Below, piece by piece: positions 6,960 through 14,421 of a DNA stretch of 16,816 bases (position 1 is the first letter of the stretch; each line of letters begins with the position of its first letter). The DNA is from CADCWN01 sp039810045 (GTDB taxonomy: Bacteria; Chloroflexota; Chloroflexia; Thermomicrobiales; CADCWN01), in NCBI GenBank assembly GCA_039810045.1, contig JBDHWF010000090.1:1-16816 (forward strand). Direction: 5' to 3'. The notes below the pieces were generated by a model, which saw only the letters and a program-made list of their open reading frames with translations, was not told where the DNA came from and searched no databases. Position numbers and translations under genes: made by a program.

Positions 6960-7794
6960 ACAGCTCGCCCCAAAATCACCGCCACGCTCCTGGATCACCA
7001 AACTGGCAACCTTGCCGCCCGCCGCGTGGCTTTTTTGCAGTGTTCTGATCTTCTCAGTAGCAATGCTACTCATTGCTCCCTGGCCTGTTGACCTGAAATA
7101 TCGCGCTATCCTGCATGGCCTTTGCGCCCAGCGACCAAGCCACTCCTACAGTTTTAATGGGGTGAATCTGCCGTTCGATGCCCGAATGACGGGGATTTAC
7201 GGGGGCGTCTTGACCACACTGACGATAGTACTCGCTCGTGGGCGCTGGCGGGCGATCAGCGCGCCCACTCCAGGAATCATCGCGATGCTTGGCGGTTTTG
7301 TCCTGCTGATGGGTGCTGACGGGATCAACTCAACCCTAGAAGACCTGGGATTGCCATTTGCCTATGCCCCACAGAACTGGTTGCGCCTGGGCACAGGGTT
7401 ACTGATGGGCATTGCCCTGGCCATTCTGTTGCTCTACTTGCTCAATGCAACCTTGTGGTCGTTTGTCAAACCAGTGCGCCTGATTCGTGGCTGGCGTGAG
7501 CTTACTTTGCTGGTTGCCGCCGCCAGCGGATTTGGCGTATTGGTTGCCTCAGGGTGGCACTGGCTCTACCTGCCACTGGCAACGGCATTAGTCTGTGGGA
7601 CAGTGAGCGTCGTACTTATGCTCAGTCTGAGTCTGCTCACATTGATCACCGGACGCGAGAATCGCGCCCAACAGGCAACCGACATTGCTGGCTTTGCCAC
7701 TATCGCCTTACTACTGGGCTATGCAGTGATGGCCCTGATCGCGATTGGACGCTGGTATCTCGAAGCCAACCTGGGGGTAGTGCTCCCCGGCTAA
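6931..7794 (+). CDS. DUF2085-type polytopic membrane protein
   Basis: This 287-residue integral membrane protein has about six or seven hydrophobic segments (roughly 31-49, 87-102, 113-130, 153-173, 190-208, 212-240, 252-273). Residues 60-92 carry the DUF2085 signature: ILHGLCAQRPSHS, then PFDARMTGIYGG. Many DUF2085 members have a cysteine before the conserved Ala-Arg, where this protein has Asp83, while Cys65 is kept. The biochemical role of the family is unknown. The start at 6931 lies inside the end of the TIM-barrel gene, with no strong ribosome binding site, which fits coupling; ATG 6943 is an alternative. It ends 9 bp from the end of the opposing gene. Confidence 0.75.
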   Translation: MKNTMQLSSEQLAPKSPPRSWITKLATLPPAAWLFCSVLIFSVAMLLIAPWPVDLKYRAILHGLCAQRPSHSYSFNGVNLPFDARMTGIYGGVLTTLTIVLARGRWRAISAPTPGIIAMLGGFVLLMGADGINSTLEDLGLPFAYAPQNWLRLGTGLLMGIALAILLLYLLNATLWSFVKPVRLIRGWRELTLLVAAASGFGVLVASGWHWLYLPLATALVCGTVSVVLMLSLSLLTLITGRENRAQQATDIAGFATIALLLGYAVMALIAIGRWYLEANLGVVLPG

Positions 7795-7803
7795 ACCGCC
7801 CAC

Positions 7804-8334
7804 TCAGGGCCAACTGGTACCCGGCCAACCAAGCGTGGCTTCCTCGTCATCGCGCATATCGCGGTCGAGTTCGTCTAACTCCTCACCCAGCGACATGAGT
7901 TCCGCCTGTAACTGCGCTTGCCGATCGATCAGTTGCCGCCGCTGTCGCGCCCGTAGCACCCGAAGATCAGTGCTGGGTAACTCAAAGCGGTGGTCAGGGT
8001 ATTCTTCCAACTCGCGTTCCCCGCCCCCGGCCACCTGCCGATAGAGCCAGATCGCTTGTGGTTCATCGACCTGCACCAGGCGGTGCTGCCCATCAGGGAA
8101 GCGCAACCAGAGGCGGAGTTGGGCTGCCGGCGTATTGACATAGACCGAGGCGCTATAGCTCAGCTCTAGTTCGGCATCAATAACCGTTGCTCCCTTAAGC
8201 AGATCGGCGGCAGGCCAATATTCGCTCGGTGGCTCTTCTTCATCATCAAATTCGTCATCAAGCTCGTCGCGGATATCGTCCCGTTCCTCAGCTTTCTGCT
8301 GATCGTCGCGATCAGGGTCACGTCCAGCGGCCAT
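7804..8334 (-). CDS. Acidic coiled-coil protein of unknown function, downstream of recN
   Basis: I do not recognise this 176-residue protein. Its N-terminus (residues about 6-38) is extremely acidic (DDIRDELDDEFDDEEEPP). Residues 48-120 look like a beta-rich domain (TVIDAELELSYSASVYVN, AQLRLWLRFPDG, DHRFELPSTDL). Residues about 122-163 are strongly helical with heptad-like charge and leucine spacing, suggesting a coiled coil. AGGAGGG (8341-8347, minus strand) lies 6 nt upstream, so the start is firm. It begins 42 bp after recN on the same strand and is probably co-transcribed. A role beside RecN in DNA repair is only guilt by association. There is no membrane or export signal. Confidence 0.75.
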   Translation of the reverse strand: MAAGRDPDRDDQQKAEERDDIRDELDDEFDDEEEPPSEYWPAADLLKGATVIDAELELSYSASVYVNTPAAQLRLWLRFPDGQHRLVQVDEPQAIWLYRQVAGGGERELEEYPDHRFELPSTDLRVLRARQRRQLIDRQAQLQAELMSLGEELDELDRDMRDDEEATLGWPGTSWP

Positions 8335-8376
8335 CGGCTTCCCTCCTGCAATCAGCTAGCACCGTGCTATTGGCGA

Positions 8377-10209
8377 TCAATGGGCGGTAGCTTTAACCCG
8401 CCGCGTCGTACTGGGGACAGACTGTTCCTTGCCAGAGCGACCATTTTCGCGTCGCTCAGCTTTCCACCCAGCAACACGCTCTAACATCACGCGCGCGTTG
8501 GCCCGTGAAGCGTCGGTCAGGGGCACACCATCCAGCATAGCCGCCAGTTCGTCAACCCGTTCCTCAGCCGTGATCTGCTCAACATTACTGATCGTGCGGT
8601 CATCGGTCTGCTGCTTACTGATCTTGAAATGGCTATCGGCAAAGGCAGCGATCTGCGGCAGGTGAGAGATGCATAATACCTGATGCTGGCTTGTTCCCGT
8701 TGTCAACCCCCACAGCTTCTCACCAACGACCTGCCCGCTACGGCCACCAACCCCCACATCAACCTCATCAAAGACCAGTGTTGGCGTGGTATCAACCTCA
8801 GATAAAATCGACTTCAGGGCGAGCATCAACCGCGCTGTCTCGCCGCCCGAAGCCACCCGCGCCAGCGGCTTCAACGGTTCACCAGCGTTCGCCGCCAGCA
8901 AAAACTCCACCCGATCCACTCCATGATCATCAAAGGCGAGGTGGCGTTCACCGACAGGGACACCGTCTGGGTCAACAGTTGCCGTGATCTGCGTGGCAAA
9001 CCGGGCGCGGCCCATATTGAGTTCGCGAATGGCGGCTTCTACAGCATTGGAGAGACGCTCGCCAGCTTCCTGACGTTTGGCAGTCAGCACTGCTGCCCCC
9101 CGCCCGATAGCCTCCAGCAGCGCAGCCTCCTGTTCACGCAATGCCTCGGCCTGCTCCCCACTGCGCTCAATCTGATTCAACTCATCAGCGGCGTTGGCCC
9201 CAAAAGCGATCACTTCATCCAGCGTTGCGCCATATTTACGCTTCAGATCATTCAGCAGCGTCAGTCGTTCCTCAATCTCTTCCAGTCGCTTAGGGTCGCC
9301 CTCAATTCGTTCGCGATAATCGCGTACGGTTGCCGCGGCATCCTCGAGCAAGTAGACCTGCTCTTCGACCGAGCCACGCAACTCCTCCAGGGTGGGATCA
9401 AGGGTCACCAGTTCGCTGAGCAGCGTGTTAACCTGCCGCAGGAGATCGAGCGCGCCCCTGGTTGGCTTCGCTTCATCGCCCCCACCGCTGAGCCGCCGAT
9501 AGGCCCGCTCAGCCAGATCGACCAGCCGACCAGCCGAAACCAGGATACGCCGCTCGGCCAATAACTGCTCCTCCTCGTCAGCTTTGACTTTTGCCGCGTC
9601 AATCTCGTCAACCTGGAAACGGAGGAGATCGATCCGCCGCGCCAGTTCACGATCATCACGGTCAAGCCGCTGGAGGCGACCGCGAATCTCACGCAACTCG
9701 CCAACCAGCGCCGACAGCGCTTCGCGAGCCACCGTAAGGCCCGCATATCGATCGAGCAGATCGATATGATTCGCGGGACGTAAGAGGGTGAGATGATCGC
9801 TCTGGCCGTGAATATCCACCAGTTGCTCGCCAAGCTGCGCCAGCGTGCCAACCGTCACCGTGCGTCCATTAACCCGCGCCGTACTGCGCCCGTTCGCGGT
9901 GATCTCGCGGCTAAGGATCAGCGGTTCATCAGCGCCATCGGGATCACGCAGGCCAAACTCGTCGAGAATCGCCCGCAACGTCGCCGAACCACCAGCTGGT
10001 AGCTCAAACACGCCCTCAACTCGCGCACTTGGCGCACCAGCCCGCACAAACTCCACCCCGGTTCGTTCCCCAAGAATTGCACCCAGGGCATCGATGATGA
10101 TCGACTTTCCGGCCCCAGTTTCACCAGTGAGCGCATTGAATCCCGGCCCAAAAGTAAGCCGCAATCGTTCGATAATCGCAAAGTCGCGAATACTCAGTTC
10201 TACTAGCAT
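8377..10209 (-). CDS. recN: DNA repair protein RecN (SMC-like ATPase)
   Basis: RecN is a cytoplasmic SMC-like ATPase acting in recombinational repair of double-strand breaks. The start is set at 10209 because MLVELSIRDFAIIERLRLTF is the canonical RecN N-terminus. The open frame runs 46 codons further upstream but without family similarity, and a -10-like TATACT (10279-10284) sits inside that extension. From 10209 the protein has 610 residues: Walker A GETGAGKSI (29-37), Q-loop DIHGQSD (132-138), a central coiled coil (about 160-400), ABC signature ASGGE (453-457), Walker B TLVFDEVD (477-484) and switch His516. A tail of about 35 residues (KAERRENGRSGKEQ...) makes it somewhat longer than usual. 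No clear SOS box is visible upstream. A small acidic protein gene follows 42 bp downstream. Confidence 0.95.
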   Translation of the reverse strand: MLVELSIRDFAIIERLRLTFGPGFNALTGETGAGKSIIIDALGAILGERTGVEFVRAGAPSARVEGVFELPAGGSATLRAILDEFGLRDPDGADEPLILSREITANGRSTARVNGRTVTVGTLAQLGEQLVDIHGQSDHLTLLRPANHIDLLDRYAGLTVAREALSALVGELREIRGRLQRLDRDDRELARRIDLLRFQVDEIDAAKVKADEEEQLLAERRILVSAGRLVDLAERAYRRLSGGGDEAKPTRGALDLLRQVNTLLSELVTLDPTLEELRGSVEEQVYLLEDAAATVRDYRERIEGDPKRLEEIEERLTLLNDLKRKYGATLDEVIAFGANAADELNQIERSGEQAEALREQEAALLEAIGRGAAVLTAKRQEAGERLSNAVEAAIRELNMGRARFATQITATVDPDGVPVGERHLAFDDHGVDRVEFLLAANAGEPLKPLARVASGGETARLMLALKSILSEVDTTPTLVFDEVDVGVGGRSGQVVGEKLWGLTTGTSQHQVLCISHLPQIAAFADSHFKISKQQTDDRTISNVEQITAEERVDELAAMLDGVPLTDASRANARVMLERVAGWKAERRENGRSGKEQSVPSTTRRVKATAH

Positions 10210-10389
10210 TGTCCTCGTCCGTAGCCGTCTACCCGCGACCCACCGATCGTCGCAAAGCAGTGTTCGTACGATGGAGGTAGTATAAAGGAAGAAGGGCAGA
10301 TCAGTCGCTATCGGCAGATAACTACGGTGATAGCAGCACACGAGCAAACGGCATCAAGATACCAGAGGTCAACACCGTATCTCACCTGG

Positions 10390-10418
10390 TTGCACAGTTG
10401 CAGGGGCAATGCTATAGT
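10390..10418 (+). promoter_or_regulatory. Promoter of tRNA-Val
   Basis: TTGCAC (10390-10395) and TATAGT (10413-10418) are separated by 17 bp. The predicted start near 10425 is about 11 nt upstream of the mature tRNA 5' end, as expected for a single tRNA transcription unit. Confidence 0.65.
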
Positions 10419-10435
10419 AATCTCCGCTATTGTGC

Positions 10436-10512
10436 GGGCGATTAGCTCAGTTGGTTAGAGCGCCACGTTGACATCGTGGAGGTCACTGGTTCGAATCCAG
10501 TATCGCCCACCA
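10436..10512 (+). tRNA. tRNA-Val (anticodon GAC)
   Basis: A complete cloverleaf of 77 nt can be drawn: acceptor GGGCGAT pairs with ATCGCCC, D-stem GCTC/GAGC, anticodon stem CCACG/CGTGG around loop TTGACAT (anticodon GAC, reading GUC and GUU valine codons), variable loop AGGTC, and T-arm ACTGG-TTCGAAT-CCAGT. The discriminator is A and the 3' CCA is encoded in the DNA. It is a solitary tRNA gene with its own promoter and an immediately adjacent terminator. No integrated element or att duplication is seen next to it. Confidence 0.98.
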
Positions 10513-10536
10513 AGCCCCCGATTGGGGGCTTTTTTA
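10512..10536 (+). terminator. Rho-independent terminator after tRNA-Val
   Basis: AGCCCCC (10513-10519), loop GATT and GGGGGCT (10524-10530) form a GC-rich stem running into a T tract to 10535. It starts directly after the encoded CCA, so the primary transcript carries almost no 3' trailer before the hairpin. Confidence 0.9.
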
Positions 10537-10765
10537 TTGCGAGAATGCCAAATAGCGCGCAAGACTACTAGCCCAACTCAAACGGGTTTTGATCCTCAGT
10601 AATAGCGCATCAGCACTATTTCATAATGGCCCTAAGCCCTACTACGACAGTAACTTGAGTAATTCCTATGGATCATCCCTTCATTAACGATCCTTCCTTC
10701 ATCTTCCACACTCCTGCCAGGTTCCACGCCCATAATGAACGTAAATCTCGCCTCACTGAAAATAG

Positions 10766-10794
10766 TTGCATTGCAAAACAAGTTGTTGTACAAT
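10766..10794 (+). promoter_or_regulatory. Promoter of the MarR regulator gene with operator-like palindromes
   Basis: TTGCAT (10766-10771) and TACAAT (10789-10794) have a 17-bp spacer. The dyad AACAA-G-TTGTT (10777-10787) fills the spacer and TTGTACAA (10786-10793) overlaps the -10 box. Palindromes in this position are typical of MarR autoregulation; that the downstream regulator binds here is inferred. The stretch 10537-10765 upstream shows no gene or clear structure. Confidence 0.55.
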
Positions 10795-10845
10795 CAGTTT
10801 CAGAGACCGTAGTGGGTACCACAACTGGCCCGATAAGGAGCGGAA

Positions 10846-11274
10846 ATGCCGAACCTGAACCCCACAGAACTCTTAGCATGGCGGGGCTTCCTCTACACTC
10901 ACGACACGATCTGGAAGGCGCTCGATAGCGAACTCGCAGCGGATCAGCTCAATCTCCCCGCCTACGAATTGCTGTTGACGGTGCAAGAAGCGGGCCCAGC
11001 GGGGATCCGCATGGCTGAACTGGCCCAGGCGCTCCGCTTTTCGGGCGGTGGCCTTACCCGCCTGGTGGATCGGTTGCAGGCGCAGGGATTTACCGAGCGC
11101 CGCCGCTGCACCACTGACGGTCGGGGCTTTGAGGTTCTGCTGACTGAGCGCGGGAAACGGCTCCTGCGCCGGATCCAGGCGAAGCATATTCGCGCCGTCC
11201 GGCACTATTTTCTTGATCGGCTAACGACTGAAGAAGTCGCGGCGCTGGCGGCGATCTGGGTGAAATTTCAATAG
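10846..11274 (+). CDS. MarR-family transcriptional regulator (MhqR-like by context)
   Basis: This 142-residue winged-helix regulator probably works as a dimer. Helix-turn-helix residues run about 53-80 (GIRMAELAQALRFSGGGLTRLVDRLQAQG), followed by the wing with the family's D-x-R-G motif (Asp91-Gly-Arg-Gly94) and LLTERG. A single cysteine, Cys88, sits at the start of the wing and could be a redox or quinone sensor, but that is speculation. AAGGAG (10835-10840) lies 5 nt before the ATG, and the promoter carries palindromes suited to autorepression. It is followed 87 bp later by two ring-cleavage-type dioxygenase genes, an arrangement like the Bacillus MhqR regulon, so it is probably their local repressor. 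Confidence 0.9.
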   Translation: MPNLNPTELLAWRGFLYTHDTIWKALDSELAADQLNLPAYELLLTVQEAGPAGIRMAELAQALRFSGGGLTRLVDRLQAQGFTERRRCTTDGRGFEVLLTERGKRLLRRIQAKHIRAVRHYFLDRLTTEEVAALAAIWVKFQ

Positions 11275-11361
11275 GAGTGCGAATGACTGCTACCCTCCCC
11301 TAACTACCAACCACCTGCTACGAATAGATTGCACACTTGCACCAAATCAAGGAGTATTCCA

Positions 11362-12327
11362 ATGACCAACGAACTGCAACTGACTGGGATTCATCACCTG
11401 ACGGCTGTTTCCGCCAATATCCGCGAGAATAAGCGGTTCTTCACCGCAGACCTCGGTATGCGCCTGGTGAAGCGGTCGGTCAACCAGGATGATACCAGTG
11501 CCTACCACCTCTTCTATGCCGATAATATCGGCACTCCTGGCACCGACATGACGTTCTTTGATTGGCCGGTAGCGGGCGAAGTACGCGGTGGCCGTACGAT
11601 TACGCGCACCGCCCTGCGCGTGAACGATGCTGCCAACCTTGACTACTGGCTGGCCCGCTTCAAAGAACTCGGAGTAGACCATCAGCCGATCGCTGAGCGC
11701 GATGGGCGGCTTTATCTCGATTTTGAGGACAACGAAGGCCAGCGGCTAACCCTGGTAACTGACGATGGCGCGGGCGATCCCGCAGTGCCGTGGGTCGCCA
11801 GCCCCGTGCCAGCCGAGCACCAGATTCGCGGCCTGGGGCCAATCACGATGACGGTGCCAAACCTACGCCCAACTGACGTTGCGTTGCAACGGGTGCTGAA
11901 CTTCCGCCCCGTCCGCGAATACCCCGATCCAACCAGCCCTGAACATACTGTTCATGTCTACGAAATGGGGAACGGTGGACCGCATGCCGAGTTACACGTC
12001 GCTGTGCGCCCCGATCTTTCAACGGCGCACCCTGGCGCGGGCGGCGTACATCATGTCGCCTTCCGCACGCCAAACGAGGCGGAGTATCACGGCTGGACTG
12101 AGCGGCTCGCTGAGTTTGGGATTCGCAGTAGTGGCGAGATTGACCGCTACTACTTCCGCAGTCTCTACTTCCGCGAACCAGGCGGCATTCTGTTCGAGAT
12201 TGCGACCGATGGCCCTGGCTTCGGCACCGATGAAGATATCGCCACGCTTGGCGAGAAAACGGTGTTGCCGCCATTTCTTGAGCCGCAGCGAGAGGCGATC
12301 CTCGCTGGGCTGAAACCACTTGACTGA
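11362..12327 (+). CDS. Ring-cleavage-type dioxygenase / glyoxalase-fold protein (MhqO/PcpA-like)
   Basis: This 321-residue vicinal-oxygen-chelate protein resembles MhqA/E/O and hydroquinone dioxygenases such as PcpA/LinE. It has two glyoxalase-fold halves (about 8-140 and 154-300). The expected Fe(II) ligands are His11 (GIHHLT), His230 (GVHHVAF) and Glu279 (ILFEIATDGPGF), near-identical in spacing to the ligands I recall for PcpA (11/227/276). The ATG at 11362 has AAGGAG (11349-11354) 7 nt upstream; the frame is open from a TTG 33 nt earlier but without a ribosome binding site there. It follows the MarR gene and lies 10 bp before a paralogous, esterase-fused gene, so it belongs to one operon. 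Aromatic or quinone substrates are likely; the exact one is unknown. Confidence 0.9.
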   Translation: MTNELQLTGIHHLTAVSANIRENKRFFTADLGMRLVKRSVNQDDTSAYHLFYADNIGTPGTDMTFFDWPVAGEVRGGRTITRTALRVNDAANLDYWLARFKELGVDHQPIAERDGRLYLDFEDNEGQRLTLVTDDGAGDPAVPWVASPVPAEHQIRGLGPITMTVPNLRPTDVALQRVLNFRPVREYPDPTSPEHTVHVYEMGNGGPHAELHVAVRPDLSTAHPGAGGVHHVAFRTPNEAEYHGWTERLAEFGIRSSGEIDRYYFRSLYFREPGGILFEIATDGPGFGTDEDIATLGEKTVLPPFLEPQREAILAGLKPLD

Positions 12328-12337
12328 GGACAGATCG

Positions 12338-13903
12338 ATGATCAGCGGGATCCATCACCTGACGGGGATTTCGAGTAATGCCCAGGCAAATTACAACTTT
12401 TATGCCAACCTGCTTGGTTTACGGCTGGTCAAACGGACCATCAACCACAATGACCCGCTGACCCTCCACCTGTTCTACGGCGACGCCATTGCCGCCCCTG
12501 GCACCCTGCTCACCTTTTTTGTCTGGCAAGGAGCTGAGCGCGGGCGACCCGGGGCGGGGCAGGCGACAGAGCTTGGCTTGCAAGTGCCGCTGGCGCAAAT
12601 TGGTGCGTGGATCGAGCGCTTCATCCAGCATAGTATTCCGTTCGAGGGGCCAAAGAAGGTGGGTGACCAGACCCATCTCACCATCCTTGATCCTGACGGA
12701 CAGCAGATCGTCCTGGTTGGCCGATCTGCTCTCCCAACGGGTCAGCCCTGGGCAGGCTCAACCGTGCCCAGGGCCATGCAGATACGCGGGATTCATCACA
12801 CCACATTCCTGACCGATCAGCCCGCCGCAACTGGCGCACTGTTGACGCAACATCTGGGCTTTCAGGGCCAAGGGCAGATCAGTGGGCGCGAAACGTATCA
12901 GGCACCAACGCCAGCCGGCCATACCGTTTATCTACAAGACGCACGTGGCTTTTGGCCTGCTGCCAGCGGGGCCGGCACGCTGCACCACGTCGCGTTCCGC
13001 ACGCCCAATCTGGCCCAGACAGAAGCAGCCCTGCACACAGCCGGAGCAGACGAACTGACGGCAATGCGAGAGCATGGCTACTTTCAGAGTATCTATCTGC
13101 GTGAATCGGGTGGCAGTGTGATCGAAGTCGCCAGCGAAGGCCCAGGCTTTACCCTCGATGAAGACATAGCGACTTTAGGCAGCAGTCTGGTGCTGCCGCC
13201 AGCGCTTGAATCACGACGCCCCGAGATCACCGCGGCGCTGCCCGCCATCCAGCTATTGGGAGAGGAACCGTTCATGACCCCTGATTTACAGTGGATTCAC
13301 CGCATTATACCGGGCAAGAGCAAGCAAACACTGTTGCTACTCCACGGCACCGGCGGCGACGAAAATCAACTCCTTGATCTGGGCCGTCAACTCGCCCCAG
13401 AAGCAACCTTACTCAGTGTGCGCGGTCGCTCACTGGAAGAAGGCGCACCGCGCTTCTTTCGGCGCTTCAGCGCTACTGCATACGACCAGCCCCATCTGCG
13501 CGCTGAGGCTGCCGCGCTGGCACAATTTGTCCGTGAGGCTACCACTGCCTATCAGCTTGACCCAACCCAGGTGATCGCTCTTGGCTACAGTAACGGGGCC
13601 AATATCGCGCTAGCCAGCCTGATTCACGATCCCGCGCCCTATGCTGGCGCAGTGCTGATCCGCCCAGTGATGGCAGTTGAGCAACCACCAACCACCGATC
13701 TCCACCATCGGCCAGTGCTGGTATTGCATGGGCAATCTGATCCTTTTCTGCCTTTTGGTGAGCCGATCACCCCTTATCTACAAGCACAAAACGCCGCTGT
13801 CCAGGAGGAACGCCTTCCCGCTGGACACGAACTGACTGACCGCGATCTTGTGCTGATCAAGGCCTGGTTAGCAGAACAGGCAGGGCCGATCGGCTCTGCC
13901 TAA
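12338..13903 (+). CDS. Fusion of MhqE/O-like dioxygenase with MhqD-like serine esterase
   Basis: This single 521-residue frame contains two enzymes. Residues 1 to about 303 are a glyoxalase-fold dioxygenase paralogous to the preceding gene, with probable metal ligands His6 (GIHHLTG), His216 (TLHHVAF) and Glu263 (VIEVASEGPGF). Residues about 313-515 are an alpha/beta-hydrolase of the carboxylesterase/phospholipase group, with LLLLHGTGGDEN, nucleophile Ser418 (GYSNG), Asp468 (HGQSDPF) and His497 (AGHELT). The start at 12338 has GAGGA (12326-12330) 7 nt upstream, overlapping the previous stop; the frame also reaches a TTG at 12320. In Bacillus subtilis MhqE and MhqD are separate adjacent genes. 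Here a linker of about ten residues joins them, and codon 313 is an ATG with its own Shine-Dalgarno sequence. The hydrolase substrate is unknown. Confidence 0.92.
   Translation: MISGIHHLTGISSNAQANYNFYANLLGLRLVKRTINHNDPLTLHLFYGDAIAAPGTLLTFFVWQGAERGRPGAGQATELGLQVPLAQIGAWIERFIQHSIPFEGPKKVGDQTHLTILDPDGQQIVLVGRSALPTGQPWAGSTVPRAMQIRGIHHTTFLTDQPAATGALLTQHLGFQGQGQISGRETYQAPTPAGHTVYLQDARGFWPAASGAGTLHHVAFRTPNLAQTEAALHTAGADELTAMREHGYFQSIYLRESGGSVIEVASEGPGFTLDEDIATLGSSLVLPPALESRRPEITAALPAIQLLGEEPFMTPDLQWIHRIIPGKSKQTLLLLHGTGGDENQLLDLGRQLAPEATLLSVRGRSLEEGAPRFFRRFSATAYDQPHLRAEAAALAQFVREATTAYQLDPTQVIALGYSNGANIALASLIHDPAPYAGAVLIRPVMAVEQPPTTDLHHRPVLVLHGQSDPFLPFGEPITPYLQAQNAAVQEERLPAGHELTDRDLVLIKAWLAEQAGPIGSA
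13258..13276 (+). promoter_or_regulatory. Internal ribosome binding site and ATG at the fusion junction
   Basis: GGGAGAGGA (13258-13266) lies 7 nt before an in-frame ATG (13274-13276), codon 313 of the fusion gene, at the point where esterase similarity begins. Initiation here would yield a free 209-residue esterase with an intact Ser-Asp-His triad. Whether it is used or is a relic of two once separate genes cannot be told from sequence. Confidence 0.5.
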
Positions 13904-13969
13904 GCACATTTCATGAGTGGCACATACACCAAAATCGGCAGATTACGGAAAATATCGCGCACATACCCC

Positions 13970-13998
13970 TTGCAAAACAAGGGATAGTTCGGTACTAT
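13970..13998 (+). promoter_or_regulatory. Promoter of groES-groEL
   Basis: TTGCAA (13970-13975) and TACTAT (13993-13998) are separated by 17 bp. The predicted start near 14005 lies at the left end of the CIRCE operator, as in other CIRCE-controlled groE operons. No terminator for the upstream operon is evident between 13904 and 13969. Confidence 0.75.
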
Positions 13999-14006
13999 TG
14001 GCAACG

Positions 14007-14033
14007 TTAGCACTCGAAGAGCGAGAGTGCTAA
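14007..14033 (+). promoter_or_regulatory. CIRCE operator (HrcA binding site)
   Basis: TTAGCACTC (14007-14015), a 9-bp spacer and GAGTGCTAA (14025-14033) match the CIRCE consensus perfectly in arms and spacing. CIRCE binds the repressor HrcA, whose folding depends on GroEL, so the operon is expected to be induced by heat and protein-folding stress. The hrcA gene itself is not in this window. Confidence 0.97.
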
Positions 14034-14109
14034 CGCAGCCATTACTCGGCTGAAGAGGAGAGTCGCTCGACTAAGGATAGCAGATCGCACCTGGAGGAGG
14101 TCAAGCACG

Positions 14110-14421
14110 ATGGCGAAGTCCGCTACCACACCCAAGCTCCGCCCAATGGGTGACCGCGTGGTCATCAAACCAGCGGCCCGCGAAGAAACGACCAAGATGG
14201 GGATCGTTCTTCCTGACACCAGCAAAGAAAAGCCACAGCGTGGCGAAGTCATTGCCGCTGGGCCAGGCCGCGTCGCCGACGATGGCAAGCGGATCGAACT
14301 CGAAGTAAAGGTTGGTGACACCGTTCTCTTCGCGAAGTATGCAGGCACCGAATTCAAGCTAGAAGACGACGAATTGCTGATTCTCAGCGAGAAGGACATT
14401 CTGGCCGTTATCAGCGAGTAA
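14110..14421 (+). CDS. groS: Co-chaperonin GroES
   Basis: GroES is the 10-kDa heptameric lid of the GroEL folding chamber in the cytoplasm. The 103-residue product has the family's usual length plus a slightly extended N-terminus (MAKSATTPK). Seen are LRPMGDRVVIKP, the mobile loop that contacts GroEL (ETTKMGIVLPDTSKEKPQRG), GEVIAAGPGR, KVGDTVLFAKYAGTEFKLEDDELLILSEKDILAV. GGAGGAGG (14093-14100) is 9 nt before the ATG. It is first in the CIRCE-controlled operon, with groEL 80 bp downstream. The leader carries a 12-base segment (TCGCTCGACTAA, 14063-14074) that is repeated before groEL. Confidence 0.98.
   Translation: MAKSATTPKLRPMGDRVVIKPAAREETTKMGIVLPDTSKEKPQRGEVIAAGPGRVADDGKRIELEVKVGDTVLFAKYAGTEFKLEDDELLILSEKDILAVISE

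Noticed and set aside
10245..10270. LexA/SOS-box-like CGAAC upstream of recN
   Set aside because: Only one half-site fits the Gram-positive consensus; the second half (CTTTG) does not, so SOS control cannot be claimed.
10210..10347. 46-codon N-terminal extension of RecN
   Set aside because: The canonical RecN start motif begins at 10209, and a -10-like element lies inside the extension, which does not resemble the family.
10668..10928. 86-codon plus-strand frame over the marR promoter
   Set aside because: It overlaps the promoter and the start of the MarR gene in another frame and has no ribosome binding site.
11843..12358. 171-codon antisense frame over the dioxygenase gene, and similar antisense frames through 12419-13275
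   Set aside because: All lie opposite genes with conserved active-site motifs and have Arg/Ser/Pro-rich shadow composition.
14034..14109. RNA thermometer in the groES leader
   Set aside because: Only short stems (CAGCC/GGCTG, ACCT/AGGT around the Shine-Dalgarno sequence) can be drawn, and CIRCE already explains heat control.
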